The position numbers were made by a program, and so were the translations under genes. Of a stretch of 64,000 nt of DNA, positions 32,026-44,166 are shown piece by piece. The DNA lies in assembly GCA_036245805.1 (NCBI GenBank), contig BTRK01000003.1, forward strand, positions 31,513,215 to 31,577,214. The letters run 5' to 3'. The first letter of the stretch is position 1, and every line of letters begins with the position of its first letter. The notes under the pieces are model-generated. The model did no database searches. It saw nothing but the letters and a program-made list of their open reading frames with translations, and was not told where the DNA came from. The stretch comes from Pristionchus mayeri. Its lineage: Eukaryota > Nematoda > Chromadorea > Rhabditida > Neodiplogasteridae.

Positions 32026-33794
32026 TCAAACAACCAATCTTTCCTCAAGGTGGCATTTAATCAATGCCCATTCGTACCTGTAGTCTTTGAGGAAGATAAT
32101 GATGACTATCGCGTCCCATGCTGGGAAGAATGAGACCAGGAGTGGGAAGACATACGAAATGCCATAGTCCGGAATTCCAAAGAACGGAAAATACAGTACG
32201 CAGAAGTAGGGGAAATATACGAAGATAAAGGGAACCACGGTCTACAAATTCAAGTAAGCAACAAAAAATACGCTGTCTCGTTCACTATTTTTGCTCACCT
32301 GAGCACAGACCGCAACCAGCATCTTGAATTGGAACTCTCGATTCGTCGGTGAGAAGGCAGATTTTTCCTTGATTATACCTCGGAACGTTCCCCACGCAAG
32401 CGCAGCCACACTGGCGAAGCTAACGCCCATAACGATTATGCCCAGCGTGACGATTGCTAGTCCAGTGATGTTCAGACTGCCATCGTCCGGCTTCAAAAAG
32501 TTGTCTCACTTGGTGATGGTATCCATTAAGATCGTAGACAAGCATATTTCCTATCTGCCTGTCTATACTCGGACATAGGAAGAGCTCCGTCACATTAGAA
32601 TGTTTACTGCTATTATTTCCGATGGACACAAATTGCGCATGGCCACACGTTCAACAGCTTTTACGATCTGTCTGCGTTTGTTGATACCGTCGATGTGAAC
32701 TTTACGCTAATGGTAATGGTATTTTCACGCAGTAATAGTAATGCGAAAGCATAATACATGTGATACCGTAAATGGGCAAATAATCATCGTACCCAATAGT
32801 TCAAGATGCCCCATCCGTCCACTACGGTATAATTGTAGATTTCGCGAAAGGTGTTTCTCACGATAGGCAAATCGGGATCGTCTGAATCAGGAATGAGAAT
32901 TCGCGCGAACGTAAACCTATAATGGATGAACAATAATATCTGTGTAATAAATAATTTCGTAACCACAAAAGAGTCTGAGCTGGGATACAAGGCTAAAAGA
33001 AGTATGAATTTAGCCCTCGTGAAGAGTTGAAGCAAATATGGACTGCAATTATCAATTGCTCATGAAGTAACTGATTAACACTGACTGATGAATAGCCCAG
33101 TATCTATAGAGAAAGTGGATGTTTAGCAGTGCGAAAGGCACTGAGAAGCAGGAATAGTAGAAGCACGTAAAATACTAAATCAACGGTTACATATGGAGGG
33201 ACTTTATCTGAGATTCATTGCCGAATGTTAATCTTCCGGATGTGATCCAAAATAGTTCCCTTTCGCAGTATTTTGGCACTGTCAAGGTTTCTATTTTTGG
33301 ACCTCATCATGTAGATTATCAATCGGGCGTAGTCGATCGGAAGTATTGTTTACCGCTCGCTCATTGGGCAGCAGCGCGTCTGCTCCAGGGGCGAAAATTG
33401 AATTTATTCGAATCATTTTCCGCAATTATATTCGGTTCACAAATTCAAATGTAATATCCATTTTAAACAATGCAACTAATCAAAGCATAATGCAACTGAT
33501 CGGAAGTGACCTATTCCGTAATATTGATGATAGCCCAATAGCTTTCTTTCCATGTAATTCCAATCAACTTTTATAATATTATAAGGTGTAAAAAATACAA
33601 AGTGGATTCGCAATGGAGTGAATAATAGAAAGAAACATGTCGAAGGAAGCAAAAGTGGCCTGTAGATACTTGTAGGTGCCCATCTCGGTGCGGGAGTACC
33701 GATGAATGAGGTAGAGCAAAACTAAGTTGAGCACGATTCCAGCGCCTTTGACGTAACATTCGAAATAAACCTTTTGGATTTTACTCACCAACAT
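32026..33794 (-). CDS. Str-type seven-transmembrane chemoreceptor (5' half uncertain)
   Basis: Readable exons: 33579-33794 or part of it (KGAGIVLNLVLLYLIHRYSR, then MGTYKYLQATFASFDMFLSI), 33086-33174 (SVPFALLNIHFLYRYWAIH, the classical Str third-segment signature), 32793-33042, 32299-32490 (LNITGLAIVTLGIIVMG, then TNREFQFKMLVAVCAQ) and 32026-32241 (VSFFPAWDAIVIIIFLKDYR, the Str seventh-segment signature, then a short tail). The phases of the last four exons agree. Between 33180 and 33580 I could not find clean exons for the end of segment 2 and the loop after it; a piece with CERELFWITSGRLTFG may belong there. The start codon is not certain. It may be intact or a pseudogene. It is a different subfamily from its neighbours. 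Confidence 0.72.
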
Positions 33795-34146
33795 TCACGT
33801 GTTCTAGTGTTGAAATTGTGAATTTTGACATTACAAATATCTTCACGTTTTAGAACAAAAACAAGACGAGAGATAGTTGGTATAAGCTGTTCAGAAGACT
33901 GATGATTAAGATTGACGAGAAATATGATGAATAATAGCCTCTCGAGTGAAGAGATATGTATTTACTTTAGGTAGACTGTTATATTTAAGGCTCGGTATGA
34001 TGAGTATTATTGCGTCATACCGCATTTGATATATCAATTTCGGATTGTGGCCAATAAGCGTTCTAATCTAGTGCCATAAGGCTCACAGAATCCATTACGC
34101 TTCTTATAGCCTTGGAGAGGGAAATGATCACATGCATAAAACAGAC

Positions 34147-36820
34147 CGTGAGATCGGGAGTGAGGTAGAGGAAGAAACATACGTCAGGCGATGCATCATT
34201 CAAGTCCTCTCCCTGTAAGTGAGGATTTTCGGTATATGCCACCCTTTTCCAGTTCTGATAGACACCGCAAAGCCTACCTTCAAAGTTGAGTAGAAGAGGG
34301 GAATTAATGCTGTCAACATTAACTTGATTAACTTGAAACCCTGAAAATTAGTAATGCAACGATATACATGTTGAAAAGTAACAGCCACCTGGGTAATTTG
34401 TATGTTCCTGGCGTTGTATCTGGACAGTTTTGCGCTGATCGAAGTGCCCAGGGATGAGGATAATTTGCTAATATATACGTGATATTTTAGAAAATGTAAT
34501 TGAATTTTTCACTCTGAAGGTGCAAAAATCCTTTTCCAGTTCAGGGCGTAACTGGTGATGTAGGTGGAAAGAATATCGAAAAGAACTGCATCAGAAGCAC
34601 TGCAAATATTTTGCTAATCTAATTTTAAAAAGTTTGGTTAATTTGCGGATTGTTTATTTATTTAAATTGAAATTATATTAGGTTGGTAAGAAAGTAATGC
34701 TCGATTTGAAACATGAACTTTGAACCTGCCTATAATTCTTTTCGCTCAAGATAGGGACCACAACGGCTATTGCCAAAATGAAGCCATGCCACCCAAACTA
34801 TGCTCAATATAACCGTCGGGGTCCTAATATGACCATACTTTTGGGCGTTTGTCGATATCTCATCTCTGAATCGTGCTAGAGCTAAAGAAGTGATTGAAAG
34901 GTATCAACAGAGAGAGGGGGAAAAGCGAGACGAGCCAAGGAAGGGCGGAGCCAACTCCGACCCATCCAGAGTCAAAACGCCAAAAAAATTGGGCAGGGCT
35001 TCGCCCTTTCCCGGTTGCGTCTCACCCCAGTAAGGAGAGGCGAGGGAGGGGTGCACCCGCAATCCTCTCTAGAGTGCGCGCTCTCTACACACGCCGGGGC
35101 AGAAACAGGCGAGGGGAGAGGGAGGAGAGAGGGAGCGCCTTTGTCGCGTGGTTTTCGTGCATCGCGGTGGGGTTTATTGCGGAGCACAAACAGGAAAGTC
35201 AACTTTTTTGTGTTTTTTCTTAACAGTGTTTTTCTTGTAGACGTTGTTGCCATAACATATGTTCTGGCGAACAGCGTAGGCACATCGCAAGTACTAACAA
35301 AATGAAACATTAGTGTTTTGTCATCAAATTTTATGGATTTTGACCCACTTAGATAAATCCGATCATTCTCGCCAGCCCCTCATTGGAAGAGCATTTGAAG
35401 AGCTTTCGAAAACTTTTTTGAGCAAGTAATTTGGTTGAGAATGAAGCGTGTGCTTCCCTGATCTCGCTTTCGCGGCGAAAACTGTCAGAGCCGAGTGGGC
35501 GGAGCTTGCAGAGTCTAGCTAAAGATCTCAAGCTAGCACCATGACATATAGTAGGGGTTCACTTGTTCAATATGTGCATGTGTTCGAATCAATAATTTAT
35601 GATTCGAACACATGCATTTTTTAAAATAAATTTTTTTTTTTTTTTTTTTTTTTCAATTTTTTAAAATAATTTATGTTCCTCGAATTTTGCGGGAAAAAAT
35701 GTCGTAACTGTGCAAATAGTGGAATGAAAAGCACAGTGGGAGTGTTTTCTAAAAATACGTCTGACATAATTTCTGGATCATTGTAGCACGATTTACTCAC
35801 CATTGAATGCAAACCTTTCCGAGGTAAGCCTTATCTAGCGATGATGTTTCCTGCTTCGAGGATCGTTCAGACTAGCTTCTAAATAAGTGCGCTGCCATGA
35901 TACTCTATGATGCTACATATCACAGAGAAACATTAGAACTCACGCTCTTTCTAATTTTATAAAACACAAATTTTCAGTATTGTCGAATGAGGGTCAACAT
36001 AGCCAAAATTTGTATTTTTGGTGTACGGTGAATGAACAAATATCCTTAAAAGGGAGCTAACCCCTGACTTAGTCCAGCCGAGTAGTAATAGATGAAGAGT
36101 AGCTTCAAAATATAACCACTAAATTTAGTACTTTTCATTAATACTGGAAACAGGGAGTTTCGAAATATTCGAATTTCGGTGTTCAAATTTCGTTGTCAGG
36201 TTGATGAATGCTGCATGTTTTGGTAAAAGTATTGTATGTTGATATAAATACAATTTTAAGTTAAACATAGGAAGTACTTTTTGTTTAACTACATTTGACA
36301 TCGATACATCTATTGAGACAGAGACGCGGTAAAAACAAATATTTCTGTTTATGTTCAGGTAGGGTCAAGTTCGTAAATGAGTTTATTTTCTAGCAATCCT
36401 TTTGCAGCAGAGTAGATTTACATGTTGTATTGTAATATCCGTAAGTAGAACTTTTCGAATATGGCATACTATTTGCCTTATCAAAGCTATCCATGGAATG
36501 CTGGGCCAAAACGTAATCAGTTCAACACTTCGATGATGTACCTTTGACTTCATCCTGTGGCCTCAATACAAATTAGATAGGATTGAACCAATGTGCGATG
36601 GAAAGAGTACCAAAGCACTCAACGATCACATATAGCAATATGATATTCAGACGACAACAACAGGGGTGGTATCTCAGAATCGAAAATTTGAAAATCGAGC
36701 ATTACTTTCTTACCAACCTGATAGTTTTGCTCACATCATTCGTTAATTGCAATGCGTAAACATGATATTCGCTCATATTGGTGCCGTGGAATTTGTAAAT
36801 ATCTTCTCGAGATCGTTGAG
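34147..36820 (-). pseudogene. Decayed chemoreceptor paralogue
   Basis: Pieces of the 27605-31163 type gene survive: 36735 to about 36820 (exon 5: DIYKFHGTNMSEYHVYALQL), about 34530-34605 (exon 6 with an insertion and frameshift after TSYAL), about 34390-34470 (exon 7, with SSLGTSISAKLS and then deletions), 34278-34340 (exon 8, GFKLIKLMLTALIPLFYSTLK, in part) and 34147-34212 (exon 9, GEDLNDASPDVCFFLYLT). Exons 1-4 are not seen. A 2-kb TIR element splits exon 5 from exon 6. The defects make a working receptor implausible. Confidence 0.8.
34678..36721. mobile_element. 2.0-kb mariner/Tc1-type element with inverted ends
   Basis: Ends TTAGGTTGGTAAGAAAGTAA and TTACTTTCTTACCAACCTGA are inverted and sit in TA dinucleotides (34676-34677, 36722-36723). 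The interior does not show a transposase I can recognise. It includes a distinctly GC-rich stretch (about 34890-35210), a perfect hairpin TGCATGTGTTCGAATC...GATTCGAACACATGCA (about 35576-35615) and a run of T at 35632-35654. Probably a non-autonomous or composite element. Confidence 0.7.
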
Positions 36821-36934
36821 CTTGTAAAAACAAGTTTATAATAGCAGAATCACGAAAAATTGTAGAATGCATAAAATATTTTGGAGAAAAAATGTGCTTT
36901 GAGACATACACAGTTGTATTCCCTCACACTGAAA

Positions 36935-37200
36935 TCCGGTCTTATCGGCCTGATATTTGCTTAGCTGATTATAATCCTCAGATCATCATAAATTTACGAT
37001 CGGATTTTTTTTATAAATAACAACTTGCGTATCCACCATCGTCGTAATACAGTATCGTTACGCTTGGAATATTGCTAATATTTTTGATGGTAATATTTGA
37101 TGACTATGGTTGTCGTTCTAGGCATACCCTCTCATGATATTAATCATCATTATCACCACCGAGTTTCAAGGTCGAGAAATATAATACTTCCCTCCTCAGC
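36935..37200 (-). promoter_or_regulatory. Second copy of the conserved receptor 5' flank
   Basis: Contains CCTGATATTTGCTTAGCTGA and GTTACGCTTGGAATATTGC, as at 31290-31590. It marks the place where exons 1-4 of the decayed receptor would have started. A fold-back element begins 170 bp further on. Confidence 0.45.
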
Positions 37201-37372
37201 ACACGATTTCCACCCTTAGTGTTCCGTGTAGACTAGATACTCTTAGGAGTAGAAATCGAGTCATTTGTTTTCGGCATTGCAATGTGTAATGTGAGGGACG
37301 GACGAAAGCCGGTTCTTGATACCAATTCTTCCTTCCAGTTCATTCAAATGTTTTTTACTCATTTGTTGTTAA

Positions 37373-39735
37373 GAGGCCGGATCGGTAAGAATCGATCATA
37401 ATGGCCACACCCCGGACATGCGTCCTTCCGGAATGGGAACTGGGCGTCCATGCTTCAACCATGGATACCCCTTGGCCCCATGATACACCACATATAGACT
37501 ATTACTCGATTCCGCTTTTCAATGAGTAATTATAAGGTGCCAAAGTTGAAAAATCGGATTTTCATATTTTTCGAACGCGATGAGATAGACTCAAAATCTC
37601 TTTTGCGTTGTATTAGAGGTTACAAATAACCAAAAATGAACCACTCTGATCGAATTGGTATTGGTTGGAATCTTGATTTCATGTCCGAATTTTTCAGTTT
37701 TTCCAGGCTGAAAATTCACCACGGCAGGGGGGGGGGAGTATCTCACTATGTCTATTATGTAGCCCGATGAATTCTACATCGATCTGTTTAAAAGTGAAGA
37801 GAAATGGACATTTCCGTTTTCTTCATATCGATGTCCGAACATGCCCTGACATTTCAGAATTCTGTGAAATCACTTTTATATCTTCAAATGAACTGTTAAA
37901 CGTGCTAATTTGGTGGAGAAGCAATCTACAATAACACTAATTAAGAATTATGCCCTGAGAATATAACTTTCATTAATTCTGGAAAAGTCGATTTTCTCGA
38001 TTTCGATTTTCTCGAAATTTGAGCGATCTAAACTCAGTATTTTCAAATATAACGCGACGACCACTGAGTACATCATAAAGTACGTTTCCATATGAGTAAT
38101 AAATTCGCAAAATATAGCTTTTTTCATAACTTTAGGACTGTCTTTTATTCTGTCCAAAACGCGAAATCGCGGGTGTTTTTTGGACTGAAATTTGAAGAAA
38201 TCGATGGGTTTCAGTCACTTTGAATTATTTTACATTCAGAATTGTGAAAATCTGATTAAAAAATTTAAACACTCCAAAGTTCCTCAAAAATGTCTACTGA
38301 ACCTCGATTCTTGCCATGTTTGACCGTTTTCACCTCGAAATTTCACAAACTTCAGCCCAGTTATTGACTACCAATCGGTAGTATAGAAACTGTTTATTAA
38401 AATATTACTTCTAAAAGTCCCACCAATGTATTCGTTTTCATGATAATCCTTCCCAAATCTACGTAAAAACGTGGGCGAGATGAGATGATTCTACACAAAT
38501 GTCCGAAACTTTACATGTAAAACCCGAAATTAATTGCACTTTATATATTCTTTCCAAAAATAGTTGTGTTAGCATAAACCGATTCTCTCGTGGCGGAAAT
38601 TTGAGTCGAATCATCTCATATCGCCCCCGTTTTTACGTAGATTTGGGAAGGAATATCATGAAAACGAATGAATTGGTGGGACTTTTTGAAATAATATTTT
38701 AATAAACAGTCCCTATACTACCGATTAATAGTCAATAACTGGGCTGATGTTTATGAAATCTTGAGTTGAAGAAGGTCAAAAATGGGAAAAATCGAAGTTC
38801 AGTAGACATTTTTGATGAACTTTGGAGTGTTTCAATTTTTTGATCAGATTTTTACAATTCTGAATGTAAAATAATTCAAAGTGACTGAAACCCATCGATT
38901 TCTGCAAATTTCAGTCCAAAAATTTTGTTCGACACCCTAAATTTCGTCTTATGGACTGAATAAAATACAGTCCTTCAGTTTCAAAAAAAAATCATATTTT
39001 GCGAATTTAGTACTCATATGGAAACCTTCTTTATGTTTTACTCAGTAGTCGTCGCGTTATGCTTGAAAATACTGATTTTAGATCGCTCAAATTTCGAGAA
39101 AATCGAAATCGAGAAAATCGACTTTTCCAGAATGAATGAAAGTTATATTCTCAGGGCATAATTCTTAATTAGTGTTATTGTAGATTGCTTCTCCATCAAA
39201 TTAGCACGTTTAACAGTTCATTTGAAGGATATAAAAGTGATTTCACAGAATTCTGAAATGTCAGGGCATGTTCGGACCTCGATATGAAGAAAACGGAAAT
39301 GTCCATTTCTTTTCACTTTTAAACAGATCGATGTAGAATTCATCGGGCTACATAATAGACGTAGCGAGATACTCCCCCCCCCCCTGCCGTGATGAATTTT
39401 CAGCCTGGAAAAACTGAAAAATTCGGACATGAAATCAAGATTCCAACCAATCCCGATTCGATCAGAGTGGTTCATTTTTGGTTATTTGTAACCCCTAATA
39501 CAACGCAAAAGAGATTTTGAGTCAAAAGAGATCTCATCGCGTTCGAAAAATATGAAAAACCGATTTTTCAACTTTGGAACCTTATAATTACTCATTGAAA
39601 AGCGGAATCGAGTAATAGCCTATATGTGGTGTATCATGGGGCCAAGGGGTATCCATGGTTGAAGCATGGACGCCCAGTTCCCATTCCGGAAGGACGCATG
39701 TCCGGGGGGTGGTCGACTCTTACCGATCCGGCCTC
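37373..39735. mobile_element. 2.36-kb fold-back element, TTAA target duplication
   Basis: Nearly the whole element is an inverted repeat centred near 38550. Each arm is about 1.1 kb with only about 100 bp of loop. Ends are GAGGCCGGATCGGTAAGA and its complement, flanked by TTAA (37369-37372, 39736-39739). A run of 9 or more G/C occurs in each arm (near 37728 and 39372). No protein is encoded. Similar long palindromes with TTAA flanks are known in nematode repeat collections, but identity was not checked. Confidence 0.88.
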
Positions 39736-39739
39736 TTAA

Positions 39740-41213
39740 TATAGTGAGAGAAGAAGATTTGCAATACCCATTGATTCAAAAATTTACGGAACGATTAAAT
39801 AAACTCTAGGGCGAAATTCAATTAGGAGATAAGAGGGCAAAAATTAGTTGCATCTAGGATGTTGAAACAAAGTGAATTGGCGGAATACACTATACAGTTA
39901 TCGGCGAAATTGACTATGCTTCTGCCCGACACTTTTGGTGAAATATTTTGATGCGTGTTTCAACTATTCAATCGCCGTTTTCATCAAAATTAATTCTTCT
40001 AAAATCCATACTTCGACAATGTTAAAAGATACAGATGTTTTTAGAATGATATCGATATGTTGAACGTAAACTCCAAAAATGTGCATTTTATGCCTCCAAA
40101 AGTATGGTATCGCAAAAGCTATATTTCTCTTCATCTAGAATGCATTTAACCATTTCCTTAAAAGTTCCTAAAAGTGGAACGGTTCCTCTCTATGATCAAC
40201 TTGATTAACCGGAACTTGCTTATCTGGTATTATCTTACAGGGTGCGGCATAAATATTGCGACACTTTTGATTTTTTACCATCTCCACTCTCCGATGGTGC
40301 CATTCCCTCAAATTTTGAAAATATGTCGCTAAGGCACCCAAGTAGTTGGGCGAGGTAATTCAACTATTTCCAGAATTTGAGCTTCTGGAAAATTTGTTTG
40401 AAAAAAATATGCCATTTTTCACCAATTTAACACAGTTATCACGAGTCAATGGAGGAAGCCACGAACAATTGTTTTCAAAGTTGTTCGATTTCGACCATAT
40501 TATAGTAGGAATGTACCCTGGAGACAAGAAATCGATTAAATTAAGTAATTACTCCGAGAAGAATACACGGAAGAACACGGAAGAATATGAGAAACAACTT
40601 TTCTGTTACACATAAGACTGCAAGATGCACTCTAAAAAAGTTGTAATCGCAAAACTGCATTTGATGGTGAATATAAATTATTAACGCAATTACAACAGCG
40701 ACTAAAGCAGAATTTTACAGCGAATAATTGAAGAGGAATTAGTCGTGTGTCTTAGAAAAAAAATAAAACTTTAGTTGAGGTTGTAGTTTCCATTTTTTCT
40801 CGTCTAATGTGGTACACTGCTGACTGCCAATGGTTAAACCCCTCAGATACCCCTTCATTACGGATTTGCATAATCAATAATCGTGATTTGTGAAGTTTTA
40901 AATCTAATAGACTTATATCCCCGAAATTACGGGTCAGAAACGGGTCACGGTCATAAAATCGGGTGACTCGCGGAATGATGAATAGCACGGGTCACCCGTG
41001 ACCCGTTCTTGCCGCCCTACTAATAAGGTTTGGGCTTCTACTGATGTGTATTGGGCGAACTAGACTAGGGGAGGATACGACTTTATCATCTCGATGGAAG
41101 GAGCGAGACTGGCACTAGTTGTTTGTCCACTACTGCCAGCTGACAATGGCTGAGCATAGGGAGGTGGTCATCGGTGTAACAACTAGGCTTGGGGAAATTG
41201 AACACTATTGATA
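39740..41213. other. Intergenic stretch, nothing recognised
   Basis: Runs from the fold-back element to the first mariner. A phrase like GGGTGCGGCATAAATATTGC near 40239 looks like a transposon end, but no partner was found. Open stretches are short and without motifs. Confidence 0.4.
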
Positions 41214-42451
41214 TTGGGGTGTCCGGAAAGTTCGTATAATGCTTCGGAAAAAAGACAGTTCGCGATCAAATGCAGTGATTGCGCAATCTGTTTGTCAACA
41301 ATGTATTGCATCATTCTGACGTTGAGTAGTGAGAGGATTTAATCTCCTAGTTGCTACATTGATTCTTGTGATGGACCCCCATCTCTACCTCCGAGCAGTT
41401 TTACTTCATTACTGCCGTCTTGCCCAATCCGTGAAGGAGGCCCACTCTGCCCTGGCCCAGTCGGAAGGAGCTGACGCCCCCTCCATACCCTTCTGCTATA
41501 AGTGGTTCTCCCGCTTCAAGAAAGGGGAGTTTGGTCTCGATGATCAACCCCGCTCTGGACGCCCTCCCTCCCTCGATCAGTCTCTCGTACTCCGCACACT
41601 GAAGCGCAAGCCCATGACCAGTGTGCGTGAGTTGAAGAAGGATACTGGTACTCCCAGGTCAACGGTGTCCGATATCCTCCATCGATCTGGGAAGAAGCCG
41701 AAACTCCCACAAGTGATTCCCCATGACCTCTCCCCCGAACAGCTGAAAAATCGTGTTCAAGTCTGTCGGGAATTACTCCATCGTAGATCCAATCTTCGAT
41801 GGGTCATTTCCATCATCGCTACAGATGAGTAGTGGATCGCGTACGATAACCCTGTGAGGAGACTGCAATGGGTGGATGCAGATGAGAAGCCCACGCCCGT
41901 CCCGAAGAAGGAAGAGCACGGAAAGAAGGAACTCCTCTGCTTCTTCTTCTCAGTGCTCGGTCCCATCTACTGGGAGATCCTCGCCCCTGGCACCAGCATC
42001 AATGCCGACCTCTTCTTTGAACAACTGCAAGATGTCGCGATCAGAGTCCCTCCCAGACTCCTGAACCAGGGCAAAATTCTTCTTCTGATGGACAATTCTC
42101 GCCCACATCGAGCGAAGATGACCCAGAAGAAAATGGACGAGCTGAAGATCGAGAGGATTCCCCATCCACCGTATTCCCCGGATCTCTCCCCATGCGACTA
42201 CCACTGCTTCCGCTCTCTCTCTGACTTCTGCAAAGGAAAGAAGTTCAAGAATCGAGGTGAAGTTGTGAGGGCTTTCGTGAACTGGGCGGTCCCGAAGAAA
42301 CCCGCATTCTGGAAGAGAGGAATCGAGACCCTGCCCAATCGCTGGAGGGAGGTAGTGAGAAAGAAGGGGGCATACATTGGTCACTAAGAATTGTAAAGCA
42401 TTGAATAAAAAATAAAAACAAAAAATTATACGAACTTTCCGGACACCCCAA
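41214..42451 (+). mobile_element. Mariner element, copy 1
   Basis: 1238 bp with inverted ends TTGGGGTGTCCGGAAAGTTC and its complement. The left flank is TA; the right flank is CA, presumably a mutated TA. It encodes one transposase frame (41371-42387). The second copy is at 50411-51651 in the opposite orientation. Confidence 0.93.
41371..42387 (+). pseudogene. Mariner transposase with one premature stop, copy 1
   Basis: A 339-codon frame beginning MDPHLYLRAV. The N-terminal helix-turn-helix region includes SIPFCYKWFSRFKKGEFGL and the DQPRSGRP linker. Catalytic DD34D landmarks are IIATDE (first D), LLLMDNSRPH (second D), then exactly 34 residues to the D of SPDLSPCDYHCF. The sole disabling change seen is TAG at 41830-41832, in place of the lysine codon of the usual DEKW block. 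Cut-and-paste transposition is the family role; this copy should yield only a 153-residue N-terminal fragment. Ends and frame are otherwise fresh, so death was recent. Confidence 0.92.
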
Positions 42452-42615
42452 CAGTAAATGGTAGGTCAATCTCTAGAAGGATATGACGCCTTCAATCGAG
42501 CGCGGAATGTCAAGTTTCCGAGAAAAAATGTCCCGAATTGGGGCGAAATGTTGGTCATACAATTTGTATTTTCTGTGATAAAAATATGACACAAATACAA
42601 TTAAAATGTCCTCAC

Positions 42616-42856
42616 ATTAAATGCTTGTCGTTGTTGTTGATCGGATGATTCCTTCTCCAGTAGTATCTATGAAGTAAATTGCTTCCGGACAAACGTGTAT
42701 ACATTTCCAAATGAAAATATAGAGAAATGTGATAAAAACTAAACATGGAAACATACAAATACACGAAAAAAATGTATACAAACAAAAAATGCCGGCAGAG
42801 TGGAAGATTATTTGAAATTCGTGCAGCTTTTCGAGTGCATGAGCATGAGTGAGCAT
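42616..42856 (-). pseudogene. Small membrane-protein family, copy A (exons 1-2 only)
   Basis: First exon reads from 42856, with HEFQIIFHSAGIFCLYTFF aligning to FQMIYHFVGITFFL of the complete copy at 60990-61590. Exon 2 ends SSDQQQRQAFN just before a GTGAGG donor at 42616. Exons 3-4 are not found; mariner copy 1 lies 165 bp downstream. The shared upstream element is at 43028-43047, about 170 bp from the start. Confidence 0.65.
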
Positions 42857-43027
42857 AATTTCCAGCTACAATTATGACAAGTTAGTGAAATTAATGAAAT
42901 AATAGTTATACAGTGTACGCTTATACCGCGGTTGCACTATAAATATAAACATAAATCAAATACACTTTTGAACTCACCATTCATGAAGTGCTAACATAAA
43001 TCGCTTTTTTGCGTCACTCCAATTTAT

Positions 43028-43047
43028 TTGAATCTCGCGCGTTTTCT
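43028..43047 (-). promoter_or_regulatory. Shared upstream element of the small-protein family (copy A)
   Basis: Plus strand TTGAATCTCGCGCGTTTTCT, followed by TTGGACTCC at 43051. Identical over 20 bases to the element at 46918-46937. Confidence 0.65.
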
Positions 43048-43104
43048 CTATTGGACTCCATTGTCGCTAAATGCAGAACTCTGCCAGTTGTGTCTCCACT
43101 CCCA

Positions 43105-43277
43105 TTCCTTGTATTTCGTACTGATTAAAATTGTGATATCATTATAACTTTTACGCGCACCGGTGCCGAAAATGCGAGATACGACGCGCCAGAAATAGAA
43201 CAAGGGTGCTGTAGAGCCGAATATCGCCCGTGATAGATAGAACATCAGTATGCCGTTTAGCGTCATACAATAAAATC
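43105..43277 (-). pseudogene. Exon 2 remnant of a chemoreceptor
   Basis: Reads MTLNGILMFYLSRAIFGS, then TAPLFYFWRVVSR on the minus strand after an acceptor at 43277. It is a clear relative of exon 2 of the 27605-31163 gene (MALNGILLYYLSRARFG). The end of the exon is replaced, and no other exons follow. It abuts the upstream region of copy A of the small-protein family. Confidence 0.7.
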
Positions 43278-43469
43278 CTACAACGTATGGGGAAGTTCAA
43301 AAATCACACATTCGATAATTCATATGGATTACATCATTGGATCTTCTATAAGTACACAGCTTTGTGCTAACCATTCTTTACCTTGCGATGTTTAGGAAAA
43401 ATAGTCCGAAAGCCTCATTCAAGATAAGGAAAATGAAGCTATTTTTCAACGCGAATCAGTTGGATGTAT

Positions 43470-43760
43470 CCTCACACGTAACCTCCGGTCCTATATGCTG
43501 ATATTCGCTTAGCTGATTCACATCCTCAGACTACATCATAAATTTACAATCGAATTGCTAATTAACGGCAAAATACTTTTGATCGGCATTTCCCCCATAT
43601 TCGTGGTATTGTTACGCTTGGAAGATTGCACATCTTCATGATTAGTAATCTTTAATGATCATGAGTGGCGATCATCGCCGCATTAGGCATCATAGCCTAT
43701 CATGACGTGCCCATGAGCATACCCATCATTACTGTTTGCCCAGGTCGAAGAATAAAACAC
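43470..43760 (-). promoter_or_regulatory. Third copy of the conserved receptor 5' flank
   Basis: Contains GATATTCGCTTAGCTGATTC and GTTACGCTTGGAAGATTGC, as at 31290 and 36935. It lies at the expected distance from the exon 2 remnant at 43105-43277. Confidence 0.45.
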
Positions 43761-44166
43761 TTTGGATACTTGGCAATGAACAATCAATTCAATTTATACA
43801 ACTAGTTCATTTAAATTAGTACTCAGTCCATGTATCGAGCCATTCACTGTGACGATTTCGCGTTTCAATGAGATCGAAGGTAAGATAAGACGCAGGTTCT
43901 GGTTGCTAATTGTCCTTTCCTATTTCATTCACCAACTTTTATATGCTTGAAGTTCTTCGTTAACGGTGTGCATTTTTTCTACAGCCATATATATTGCGAG
44001 AAGACTTATGTCATCATTTAAATAGGAACGATCATTTATGAAACGGTAAGTGAAATTTGTGGTCATGAGGTTTTTAGGTAAATGACATAATATCATGAAA
44101 GACAATTTCCATATGACAGTTGCTAGGTTAGTGAAAAATGTGAATCGGGGAGTTGGCAGAATATAA

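Noticed and set aside
34894..35310. Open frames of about 100 codons on both strands
   Set aside because: They arise from the stop-poor GC-rich segment inside a transposable element; low-complexity residues, no recognisable domain.
35573..35654. Hairpin followed by a T-run as a transcription terminator or small RNA gene
   Set aside because: A bacterial-type terminator has no place in this genome. The hairpin lies inside a TIR element and no RNA family is recognisable.
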